A stretch of 6,777 bases of DNA, taken from assembly GCA_030730545.1 (NCBI GenBank), contig JANQUX010000175.1, positions 409 through 7,185 of the forward strand, given 5' to 3'. The position numbers were made by a program, and so were the translations under genes. The DNA comes from Maribacter sp. Its GTDB lineage: Bacteria; Bacteroidota; Bacteroidia; Flavobacteriales; Flavobacteriaceae. Of this stretch, positions 1 to 6,777 are shown one piece after another. Every line of letters starts with the position of its first letter. Position 1 is the stretch's first letter. The notes beneath the pieces were generated by a model. The model had not been told where the DNA came from, did no database searches, and saw only the letters and a program-made list of their open reading frames with translations.

Positions 1-78
1 CTGTTGTGCTAAAAGCTGTTGAGAAAGTATCAAAACAAAAACTAAAATTAAACACCTTAAACGAAAAGTAACTTCCAT
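1..78 (-). CDS. N-terminal signal peptide of an exported protein (partial, runs off left edge)
   Basis: Seen: an ATG at 78-76 on the minus strand opens a frame with no stop to the window edge, 26 codons. It reads MEVTFRLRCLILVFVLILSQ, then QLLAQQ. This has the layout of a signal peptide: a short N-region with two arginines (R6, R8), a hydrophobic core of about 10 residues (L10-L18), and a c-region ending LLA-QQ that fits signal peptidase I cleavage after Ala24. The ATG lies 45 nt beyond the T-tract of the groEL terminator, so it is probably a separate transcription unit. Inference: a periplasmic, outer-membrane or secreted protein. The mature part is outside the window, so no function can be given. 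A cysteine at position 9 precedes the hydrophobic core and is not a lipobox. The main doubt is the short length. Confidence 0.6.
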   Translation of the reverse strand, partial: MEVTFRLRCLILVFVLILSQQLLAQQ

Positions 79-122
79 AAATAAGAATTTTCTTAAATTG
101 AAGTCATCAATTTTTATACCAC

Positions 123-158
123 AAAAAAAACCGCTCTTGATATTTCAAGAGCGGTTTT
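123..158 (-). terminator. Intrinsic terminator of groESL
   Basis: A perfect 10-bp GC-containing stem (CCGCTCTTGA at 131-140 with TCAAGAGCGG at 145-154) encloses a 4-nt loop (141-144). It is extended by up to four A-T pairs (127-130 with 155-158). On the minus strand it is followed directly by eight T residues (130-123), the classic rho-independent layout, 53 nt past the groEL stop codon. On the plus strand it is followed only by TTTTAA, so it is mainly a minus-strand terminator. Confidence 0.94.
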
Positions 159-179
159 AAATTATATTGACTGCGCAAA

Positions 180-210
180 CCAATTAATTATTGGCTGTGG
201 CGCCACGCCA
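180..210. repeat. Cluster of short palindromes just downstream of groEL
   Basis: Directly 3' of the groEL TAG there is a perfect 10-bp palindrome, GTGGCGCCAC (197-206). It is flanked by TGGC (192-195) and GCCA (207-210), which lengthen it with one unpaired base. Next to and overlapping it is CCAAT-TAATT-ATTGG (180-194). The GC-rich block at 193-211 stands out from the AT-rich surroundings. It lies before the terminator, so it would be part of the groEL mRNA 3' end. Function is unknown; it could be an RNA 3'-end structure or a protein-binding palindrome, or it may be chance. Confidence 0.4.
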
Positions 211-1899
<1,689 letters not shown>

Positions 1900-1919
1900 T
1901 TATTAAATGAAAATTTAAA

Positions 1920-1947
1920 GGCTGAAGGCTAAAAGCCATAAGCCAAT
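1920..1947. repeat. Heptad-spaced GGCT/AGCC inverted repeat in groES-groEL spacer
   Basis: Four consecutive 7-nt units are visible on the plus strand: GGCTGAA, GGCTAAA, AGCCATA, AGCCAAT. The first two GGCT cores can pair with the last two AGCC cores, giving two 4-bp GC-rich helices separated by a 3x3 internal loop and closed by a 3-nt loop. The block is more GC-rich and more regular than the surrounding spacer. It could be a transcript hairpin or a remnant of a short interspersed repeat. Its function is unknown. Confidence 0.45.
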
Positions 1948-1967
1948 TGCTATTTAGATAATAGCAA
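1947..1967 (-). repeat. Stem-loop spanning the groES stop codon
   Basis: TTGCTATT (1947-1954) and AATAGCAA (1960-1967) form a perfect 8-bp inverted repeat with a 5-nt loop. On the minus strand the 5' arm is the last coding bases of groES (Leu-Ala-Ile codons), the TAA stop lies in the loop and the start of the 3' arm, and the remaining arm is in the spacer. It is AT-rich, and no T-tract follows, so it is not a canonical terminator. It abuts the GGCT/AGCC hairpin. Confidence 0.4.
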
Positions 1968-2232
1968 GAATATCACTCTCTCTCATCATCAAGTAATCGG
2001 TACCTTCTAATTTTAATTCGGTTCCGGCGTATTTTCCGTAAAGAACGGTATCACCAACTTTAACGGTAACACTGTCATCTTTTGTTCCAGGACCTACTGC
2101 TACAACTTTACCTTTCTGTGGTTTCTCTTTTGCAGTATCAGGAATATAAAGTCCAGACGCAGTCTTCGTTTCAGCTGCCATCGGCTCGATAAGAACTCGG
2201 TCTGCCAATGGTTTGATATTAATTTTAGCCAT
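1954..2232 (-). CDS. groES: Co-chaperonin GroES (Hsp10, Cpn10), 92 aa
   Basis: Heptameric lid of the GroEL chamber. It binds the GroEL apical domains through a flexible loop and is needed for ATP-driven folding in the cytosol. The sequence opens with the family motif [12 protein letters not shown] (6-17). The mobile loop runs about 19-33 ([12 protein letters not shown]), with the hydrophobic tripeptide LYI taking the place of the IVL seen in E. coli. It continues with GKVVAVGPG (41-49), [14 protein letters not shown] (59-72) and the C-terminal [13 protein letters not shown]. The length is normal for the family. The only sensible start is the ATG at 2232, with an A/T-rich leader and no Shine-Dalgarno, as is usual in Bacteroidota. 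It is the first gene of the groESL unit, separated from secG by a terminator, so it should have its own promoter. Confidence 0.99.
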   Translation of the reverse strand: MAKINIKPLADRVLIEPMAAETKTASGLYIPDTAKEKPQKGKVVAVGPGTKDDSVTVKVGDTVLYGKYAGTELKLEGTDYLMMRESDILAII

Positions 2233-2280
2233 AATTATTATATTTTAAATTGATTTTTAGTTTCGTGGAAATATAAGGGC

Positions 2281-2312
2281 AGAAATTATGCCATTGCCTA
2301 TTTACTGACAAA
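2281..2312 (-). promoter_or_regulatory. Candidate Bacteroidota-type promoter for groESL
   Basis: The primary sigma factor of Bacteroidota recognises TTTG near -33 and TAnnTTTG near -7. On the minus strand there is TTTG (2312-2309), a 20-nt spacer, and TAATTTCT (2288-2281), which matches the -7 box at TAnnTT only. This would give a leader of about 40 nt. A better -7 match, TATATTTC (2275-2268), has no -33 element at a suitable distance. A promoter must exist here because a terminator lies just upstream, but which box is used is uncertain. No CIRCE inverted repeat (TTAGCACTC/GAGTGCTAA) is present. Confidence 0.35.
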
Positions 2313-2321
2313 TTGTAAACA

Positions 2322-2354
2322 AAAAATGCCAGCTTGTCATAAGCTGGCATTTTT
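2322..2354 (-). terminator. Intrinsic terminator after secG
   Basis: A perfect 10-bp stem, ATGCCAGCTT (2326-2335) with AAGCTGGCAT (2341-2350), closes a 5-nt loop and has A-T pairs extending it (2322-2325 with 2351-2354). On the minus strand it is followed by five Ts (2325-2321), 20 nt past the secG stop. The plus-strand side also has a short T-run, so it could work in both directions. It separates the miaB-secG operon from groESL. Confidence 0.9.
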
Positions 2355-2374
2355 AATATAATGTAGTAATAATT

Positions 2375-2734
2375 TTATAAGCTATCTGAAGGTGTAGCAT
2401 CATTAGTTACGGGTGGTGTTACAGCCTCTGGTAAGGTTTCTGGAACCACAGTTTCTATGTCATCACCTTGTAATAATTTAGAATCTGCATCACCGTAATT
2501 ACCTTTAAGGGCAATGTTAGATGCTAAGATTAAAACTATTAACAAACCTGCTAGTGTCCATGTGCTCTTGTCTAAAAAGTCACCTGTTTTTTTAACTCCA
2601 CCAACAACTTGGTTACCTCCTCCACCAAAAGAAGAAGAAAGTCCGCCACCTTTTGGATTTTGTACCATGATTACCAACACTAATAATAGGCAAACGACAA
2701 TGATAAGTATCAGGAAAATTGAAAATGTACTCAT
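2375..2734 (-). CDS. secG: Preprotein translocase subunit SecG, 119 aa
   Basis: Inner-membrane subunit of the SecYEG translocon. It aids SecA-driven export of unfolded preproteins. Two transmembrane helices are visible (about 4-24 and 59-75), joined by the family's conserved cytoplasmic loop with VQNPKGGGLSSSFGGG (24-39) and a following GDFLDKSTW (51-59). After the second helix comes a hydrophilic, Pro/Thr/Asp-rich tail of about 40 residues ending ATPSDSL, which should be periplasmic and is probably disordered. The start is the ATG at 2734, 6 nt after the stop of the TPR gene, so the two are translated from one message. It is the last gene of the operon and is followed by a terminator. Identification rests on the QNPKGGGLSS motif and the two-helix layout. 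Confidence 0.97.
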   Translation of the reverse strand: MSTFSIFLILIIVVCLLLVLVIMVQNPKGGGLSSSFGGGGNQVVGGVKKTGDFLDKSTWTLAGLLIVLILASNIALKGNYGDADSKLLQGDDIETVVPETLPEAVTPPVTNDATPSDSL

Positions 2735-2740
2735 TCTAAA

Positions 2741-3877
2741 TTATTTATTATCTTTTCGTAATTTCTCTACCGCCTTAATTCGGTCTGCAAAGAAACTACT
2801 TTTTTCTGGATATTTCAAACTTAAAATTTTGTAAGCTTGAATTGCATTTTTATACTTTTTTTGCTCTAGATAAACCCTTGCTAAAGTCTCTGTCATCAGC
2901 TCATTATGATCGATTCTTGAAGACTTGGAAAGATCAATAACTGTGTTCACCTCTGTAGGAACGATTTTAGGGTTCGAGGCTATAAACTTGTCTATTCGGT
3001 CGTATTTTTTCTTAATTGCTTCACTTTTAACCTTGGTTTTCTTGACAGGTTTTACAGCAATTATTGGTTCTTTTGCCTTTTGTATGGTCTTCTCTACTTT
3101 ACTCTCTTTTGCCTGAGTTGGTGGCTGAATTATTTCCGCTTTAATTGGAGTAATGGTATCATCTTCAGATTTTTCTAAAGGTTTTTTAGACGCTAGACTT
3201 AACCATTCTGAAAAAGAATATTTCTCTTTGGCATCGAAAGTTAAAGGCTTGCCGATATCAAGAGCATTTTCTTCTTCGGTATTGGTAGGGTTTTTAGATT
3301 GAAATAATTCTGGATCAAGTATTTGATCGGCATCATGTTCATCTTGTGGCAACGGTCTATCTTCAGAAGGGGTAATTAAAGGTATAATTGCAACTTCTTC
3401 TTTGATTTCAATAGTATTCTCTTCTATTTCTGAGGTTTCAATTTCAGCGGTGGTGATTTCGATATTTGTTAAGATTTCTTCTTCTGGCGCTTCGATAGCT
3501 TGAATCTCGACTACAGTATCTTCAGTTTCAACAGGTGCCGTTTCTTTTATTTCCTCAGGTTCTTGAGCTGGAACGACAGCTTCGATTTTTTCTATTTCAG
3601 AAACCTTTTTTGTTGAAATATCGGCATCATACTGTAAAAAATCTTTAGAGGTTATAAAATCAAAAAGTACATCTCTATCGGTTGTAAATGCAGCCGTTGT
3701 TTTAAGAGCTTTGTTGTATTTGTAGCTATTTAGATTTTTAAGACCTTTTAAGTGCAGTGCTCGTGCAGCTTGAAAATATGGGTATTCGGCAATAATATCT
3801 TCTAAGTGTTTTGTATGAATGGGTTCTACCACTTTGGTAGGATGTTCTAGAAAATATGTAAAATCCTTAACATTCAT
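2741..3877 (-). CDS. Uncharacterised protein with acidic low-complexity middle and C-terminal TPR
   Basis: Function not known. The ATG at 3877 gives 378 aa beginning MNVKDFTYFLEHP. This start leaves a 5-nt gap after lptE and is preferred over an in-frame TTG at 3889 that would overlap lptE by 7 nt. Seen, in order: an N-terminal block of about 80 residues with predicted helices (HLEDIIAEYPYFQAARAL, about 24-41; FDFITSKDFLQ, about 72-82); an acidic Glu/Ile/Thr-rich stretch (about 92-165) likely to be disordered; a short conserved-looking YSFSEWL motif (about 220-226); a Lys-rich stretch (about 256-292); IDKFIASNPKIVP (about 295-307); and a TPR-like helical pair, ETLARVYLEQKKYKNAIQAY onward (about 330-360). 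There is no signal peptide or membrane helix, so it is probably cytosolic. I recall similar proteins at this place in other flavobacteria. Its position between lptE and secG suggests an envelope link, but that is inference. Confidence 0.9.
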   Translation of the reverse strand: MNVKDFTYFLEHPTKVVEPIHTKHLEDIIAEYPYFQAARALHLKGLKNLNSYKYNKALKTTAAFTTDRDVLFDFITSKDFLQYDADISTKKVSEIEKIEAVVPAQEPEEIKETAPVETEDTVVEIQAIEAPEEEILTNIEITTAEIETSEIEENTIEIKEEVAIIPLITPSEDRPLPQDEHDADQILDPELFQSKNPTNTEEENALDIGKPLTFDAKEKYSFSEWLSLASKKPLEKSEDDTITPIKAEIIQPPTQAKESKVEKTIQKAKEPIIAVKPVKKTKVKSEAIKKKYDRIDKFIASNPKIVPTEVNTVIDLSKSSRIDHNELMTETLARVYLEQKKYKNAIQAYKILSLKYPEKSSFFADRIKAVEKLRKDNK

Positions 3878-3882
3878 GTAAT

Positions 3883-4419
3883 TTACCAATCTGCCAATGA
3901 GGCGTTGAAAATATCTTGTGTTAGCCTTTCGAAAATTATTTCATGGGCTTCACTCTTAATGCTCGTCAATTGTGTGTCTGCCGGATAATCATAAAAGAAA
4001 GAAAAACTTTGATCAAAAGCTGCATCTTCTTTTAGTTGATTATATAAACGAACTTTTACTCGAATTGAAAGTCTGTTTTGAGCAGCTGTCTGAGCCGCTG
4101 TAGCAGACATTGGTGATATTTTATATTCTGTTATTTCGCCCTCGTATAATAAATCTGGGTTACCGTTAGATATTAGATCCAAGCTAGTTTGATTTAGAAT
4201 TCTGTCTTGTAGTGCTAAAGTAAAATCTCTATCTACACCCGGTTCAAATGTAGAACCCGGACTCTGAGTGGCATAATTTTGAAAATAGGTGACTTGAAAC
4301 GTTTTGGCTTCGCCAACATTACCACCGGTAAAATTGTAAACACCGCAGCTTAAAAGTAAGATGATAGGCAGTATATAAAATATCGTTTTTTTTAGGTATC
4401 TCATTGAAATAGGATTCAT
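3883..4419 (-). CDS. lptE: LptE-family LPS assembly lipoprotein, 178 aa
   Basis: LptE is an outer-membrane lipoprotein that sits inside the LptD barrel and helps insert lipopolysaccharide into the outer leaflet. Visible here: a charged N-terminus (RYLKK), a hydrophobic core, and a lipobox LLSC with Cys25 as the lipidation site, followed by GVYNFTGG. The mature part has the pattern typical of the Bacteroidota family: AKTFQVTYFQNYA (about 38-50), then RDFTLALQDRILNQTSLDLI (about 64-83), EGEITEYKISPM (about 93-104) and a C-terminal helix. The start at 4419 lies 5 nt after the upstream stop. A second in-frame ATG at 4404 (MRYLKK) would give a more compact signal peptide and is a real alternative. 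The next gene begins 5 nt downstream, so it is co-transcribed. Assignment is by recalled family pattern; LptE sequences are divergent across phyla. Confidence 0.9.
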   Translation of the reverse strand: MNPISMRYLKKTIFYILPIILLLSCGVYNFTGGNVGEAKTFQVTYFQNYATQSPGSTFEPGVDRDFTLALQDRILNQTSLDLISNGNPDLLYEGEITEYKISPMSATAAQTAAQNRLSIRVKVRLYNQLKEDAAFDQSFSFFYDYPADTQLTSIKSEAHEIIFERLTQDIFNASLADW

Positions 4420-4424
4420 ATAAA

Positions 4425-5711
4425 TTAAAGATCGTACTGTTTTATTTTGCGATAAAGTGTGCGCTCAGAAATACCTAATTCTGTAGCTGCAGCCTTTCTT
4501 TTTCCTCTATTTCGTTCAAGAGATTTTTTGATCAATTCTACTTCCTTCTCTTGTAAAGATAGGGTTTCTTCTTCTTCAATTTCTTCGGCAAAATGATATT
4601 TATCTTCGTAAGAATCTTGAATTATAGAAGCTTCCTCTTTTTTAGGTTCTGGTAAATGTAAAAGATTCCTTGGCTTTTCTTCTTGAGAATCATGGTCGAT
4701 ATCGGCATCTTCGTCATCTTCGTTACCGTAGATTTTACGAATCAAGTTTTCATTATCTTTTTGAACCTTCTCAGAGTCATTATTTTTCAATAACTCCATC
4801 GTTAGTTTTTTAAGGTCGTTGAGGTCACCTTTCATATCGAACAAAACCTTATAGAGTATTTCTCTTTCGTTACTAAAATCGCTGTCAGATTTTGAATTAG
4901 AGACTACGGCAGGTAGGTTACTCGAAGTATTATTTGGTAAATATCCATGTAAAGTCGAAGCCGAAATCGCTCTGTTTTCTTCTAGAACAGAAATTTGTTC
5001 TGCAATATTTCTTAACTGACGAATGTTACCTGGCCATCTATATTTAATTAGTAACGACACTGCATTATCATCTAATCTTATCGTCGGCATTTTATATTTC
5101 TGACTGAAATCTGACGCAAATTTTCGGAACAATAAATGAATATCATCTTGGCGTTCACGCAATGGCGGAATGTTAATTTCTACCGTGCTTAATCGATAGT
5201 AGAGATCTTCGCGAAAACGCTCTTTTTTAATTGCCTCGAACATATGAACGTTCGTTGCTGCTACAATACGAACATCGGTTTTCTGTACTTGCGATGATCC
5301 GACTTTTAAAAACTCGCCGTTTTCTAGTACACGTAAAAGTCGTACTTGGGTAGTTAACGGTAATTCACCAACTTCATCTAAAAAAATGGTACCACCATCG
5401 GCAACTTCAAAATAGCCGCTTCTTGTTTGCGTAGCACCTGTAAAAGCACCTTTTTCGTGTCCGAAAAGCTCACTGTCAATAGTGCCTTCGGGTATTGCGC
5501 CACAGTTTACGGCGATATATTTGGCATGTTTTCTATGAGAAAGCGAATGAACGATTTTCGGAATAGATTCTTTACCAACACCACTTTCACCAGTAACTAA
5601 GACCGAAATATCTGTAGCCGCAACTTGCATTGCTTTTTCTATAGCTCGGTTCAATTTTGGATCTTGCCCAATAATTTCAAAACGTTGTTTTATACTTTGT
5701 ATGCTTTCCAT
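4425..5711 (-). CDS. Sigma-54-dependent transcriptional activator (AAA+ with Fis-type HTH, no receiver domain), 428 aa
   Basis: Bacterial enhancer-binding protein. It hydrolyses ATP to open promoters held by RNA polymerase with sigma-54 (RpoN). The AAA+ core covers about 12-258: Walker A GESGVGKE (41-48), the sigma-54-contacting GAFTGA loop (88-93), Walker B TIFLDE (108-113), sensor I ATN (152-154), an arginine-finger region RFREDLYYRL (165-174) and sensor II WPGNIRQLRN (226-235). All key motifs are intact, so it should be active. Residues of about 260-390 form a hydrophilic, acidic linker (for example EDDEDADIDHD at 331-341 and EEIEEEE at 376-382). The C-terminus (about 386-428) is a Fis-type helix-turn-helix ending RTLYRKIKQYDL. 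There is no N-terminal receiver, GAF or PAS domain, so it is not a classic response regulator; control must come from the linker, a partner protein or expression level. It begins 18 nt after miaB and ends 5 nt before lptE. Its target promoters are unknown. Confidence 0.96.
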   Translation of the reverse strand: MESIQSIKQRFEIIGQDPKLNRAIEKAMQVAATDISVLVTGESGVGKESIPKIVHSLSHRKHAKYIAVNCGAIPEGTIDSELFGHEKGAFTGATQTRSGYFEVADGGTIFLDEVGELPLTTQVRLLRVLENGEFLKVGSSQVQKTDVRIVAATNVHMFEAIKKERFREDLYYRLSTVEINIPPLRERQDDIHLLFRKFASDFSQKYKMPTIRLDDNAVSLLIKYRWPGNIRQLRNIAEQISVLEENRAISASTLHGYLPNNTSSNLPAVVSNSKSDSDFSNEREILYKVLFDMKGDLNDLKKLTMELLKNNDSEKVQKDNENLIRKIYGNEDDEDADIDHDSQEEKPRNLLHLPEPKKEEASIIQDSYEDKYHFAEEIEEEETLSLQEKEVELIKKSLERNRGKRKAAATELGISERTLYRKIKQYDL

Positions 5712-5729
5712 ATAAAATGGCTGCTAAAT

Positions 5730-6777
5730 TTAGTTATTGTCAGAATACCCAACAGCAACACCTTTAAGGGTTGCAGAAGTGCAATCGTTAATTTGTACGT
5801 TTACAAAGTCACCAACCTTGTAATTTTCTTTCGGAAACACTACTACGGTGCTTTGTGTGTTTCTTCCCTTCCATTCGTGTTCCGATTTTTTTGAAGTTCC
5901 TTCTATTAAAACCTCTTGAATTTGACCGACATGCTTTTCTGTTCTAAACTGACAGTGACTTCTCTGTAAAGCAATGATTTCAGAAAGGCGTCTCTTCTTT
6001 GTAGCTTCAGGTACATCATCTTCCATTTTTCTACCGGCCATGGTGCCAGGTCTTTCAGAATATGAATACATAAATCCGAAATCATACTTAACATGCTCTA
6101 GGGCTTTTAAAGTAGCCGCATGGTCTTCCTCTGTTTCTGTAGGGAATCCGGTAATAATATCTTGAGAAATAGAGCAGCCAGGTAGAATTTTTCTAATTTC
6201 ATCTGTCAGTTCAAAATATTCTTCGATGGTGTGTAGGCGATTCATTGCCTTTAAAATACGGTTACTACCGCTTTGTACAGGTAAATGAACGTGGTTACAA
6301 ATATTTTTATGCTTGGCCATGGTTCTAATCACCTCCAAAGTCATGTCTTGCGGATTCGATGTCGAAAAACGAATACGCATTTTTGGATTTGCCAATGCGA
6401 CCATTTCTAAAAGTTTAGAAAAGCCGATTGCCGTTGCTTTTTGCATATCAGAAGCATTCTCAAAATTTTTCTTGAGTCCGCCACCATACCATAAATAACT
6501 ATCTACATTCTGTCCAAGTAATGTAATTTCTTTAAACCCATTTTCCGAAAGCTCTTTTACTTCAGTTAAAATAGATTGTGGGTCTCTACTACGTTCGCGG
6601 CCTCTAGTAAATGGTACAACACAAAATGTACACATATTATCACATCCTCTGGTAATAGAAACAAAAGCTGTCACTCCGTTTGTATTTAATCTTACAGGTG
6701 CAATATCGCCGTAAGTTTCATCCTTAGAAAGAATAACATTTACCGCATCTCTACCAGAATCAACTTCTTTTATCAAT
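5730..6777 (-). CDS. miaB: tRNA-2-methylthio-N6-dimethylallyladenosine synthase MiaB (partial, N-terminus cut by right edge)
   Basis: Radical-SAM methylthiotransferase that adds a methylthio group to C2 of N6-isopentenyladenosine at position 37 of tRNAs reading UNN codons, in the cytosol. About 348 residues are present. The frame is open to the edge and begins with an ordinary TTG Leu codon, not a start; family length suggests about 100-130 residues are missing, including the N-terminal domain holding the auxiliary Fe-S cluster cysteines. Seen in the fragment: the radical-SAM CxxxCxxC in GCDNMCTFCVVP (Cys45, 49, 52 of the fragment), TRGRERSRDP (57-66), EITLLGQNVDSY (83-94), HVHLPVQSGS (162-171), DIITGFPTET (206-215), RPGTMAGRK (242-250) and a C-terminal TRAM domain (about 283-345) that binds tRNA. 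The sequence between NVDSYLWYGGG and the next helix carries a short insertion (about 98-118). MiaB is favoured over the related RimO and MtaB by the LGQNVDSY and PVQSGS-N forms. Confidence 0.96.
   Translation of the reverse strand, partial: LIKEVDSGRDAVNVILSKDETYGDIAPVRLNTNGVTAFVSITRGCDNMCTFCVVPFTRGRERSRDPQSILTEVKELSENGFKEITLLGQNVDSYLWYGGGLKKNFENASDMQKATAIGFSKLLEMVALANPKMRIRFSTSNPQDMTLEVIRTMAKHKNICNHVHLPVQSGSNRILKAMNRLHTIEEYFELTDEIRKILPGCSISQDIITGFPTETEEDHAATLKALEHVKYDFGFMYSYSERPGTMAGRKMEDDVPEATKKRRLSEIIALQRSHCQFRTEKHVGQIQEVLIEGTSKKSEHEWKGRNTQSTVVVFPKENYKVGDFVNVQINDCTSATLKGVAVGYSDNN

Noticed and set aside
2514..2834. Plus-strand open frame opposite secG and the TPR gene
   Set aside because: It crosses the junction of two well-supported minus-strand genes and has no family pattern.
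3340..3600. Repetitive-looking DNA in the TPR gene (many ttc/ttt/tcg triplets)
   Set aside because: It reflects Glu/Ile/Thr-rich coding in one frame, not a tandem DNA repeat. No constant unit length was found.
3878..3889. TTG start for the TPR protein giving four extra residues
   Set aside because: A nearby in-frame ATG at 3877 avoids overlap with lptE and gives the more natural MNVKDF start.
5625..5894. Plus-strand open frame across the miaB/activator junction, and others opposite miaB (5974-6165, 6313-6498)
   Set aside because: They are antisense to confident genes. Apparent hydrophobic stretches arise from reverse complements of charged codons.
5906..6094. Second minus-strand frame inside miaB
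   Set aside because: It is out of frame within the conserved TRAM/radical-SAM coding region, which is intact in its own frame, so there is no sign of a frameshift or overlapping gene.

Overview
The window looks like chromosomal housekeeping DNA from a member of the Bacteroidota, most likely a flavobacterium (Flavobacteriaceae). It is AT-rich. Its protein-coding starts lack Shine-Dalgarno sequences and instead have A/T-rich leaders. The protein variants (GroES with an LYI mobile-loop tripeptide, the LptE-family lipoprotein, a receiverless sigma-54 activator) and the gene order miaB - sigma-54 activator - lptE - TPR protein - secG - groES - groEL are those I associate with flavobacteria. The genus cannot be fixed from the sequence alone.

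Every gene I can support lies on the minus strand, so the window reads from right to left. From the right edge: the C-terminal three quarters of miaB (tRNA methylthiolation), a sigma-54 enhancer-binding protein without a receiver domain, lptE (outer-membrane LPS assembly lipoprotein), an uncharacterised protein with an acidic middle and a C-terminal TPR, and secG (Sec translocon subunit). The gaps between these five genes are 18, 5, 5 and 6 nt, so they almost certainly form one operon. It ends at a clear intrinsic terminator just downstream of secG (2322-2354). The operon's own promoter is presumably upstream of miaB, beyond the right edge.

A second unit follows: groES, a 114-nt spacer containing three separate inverted repeats, and groEL, ending at a strong intrinsic terminator (123-158). 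Its promoter should lie at about 2240-2320; a Bacteroidota-type candidate is listed at low confidence. No CIRCE-type operator is visible there. At the extreme left edge, the first 26 codons of a further minus-strand gene encode a convincing signal peptide, with the rest outside the window.

The biological content is therefore mostly conventional: envelope biogenesis (LptE, SecG), transcriptional control (sigma-54 activator), tRNA modification (MiaB) and protein folding (GroESL). I found no mobile element, CRISPR array, RNA gene, or defence or toxin system. The points worth a second look are the structured groES-groEL spacer, the palindromes directly after groEL, the unassigned TPR protein fixed between lptE and secG, and the receiverless sigma-54 activator inside an envelope operon.
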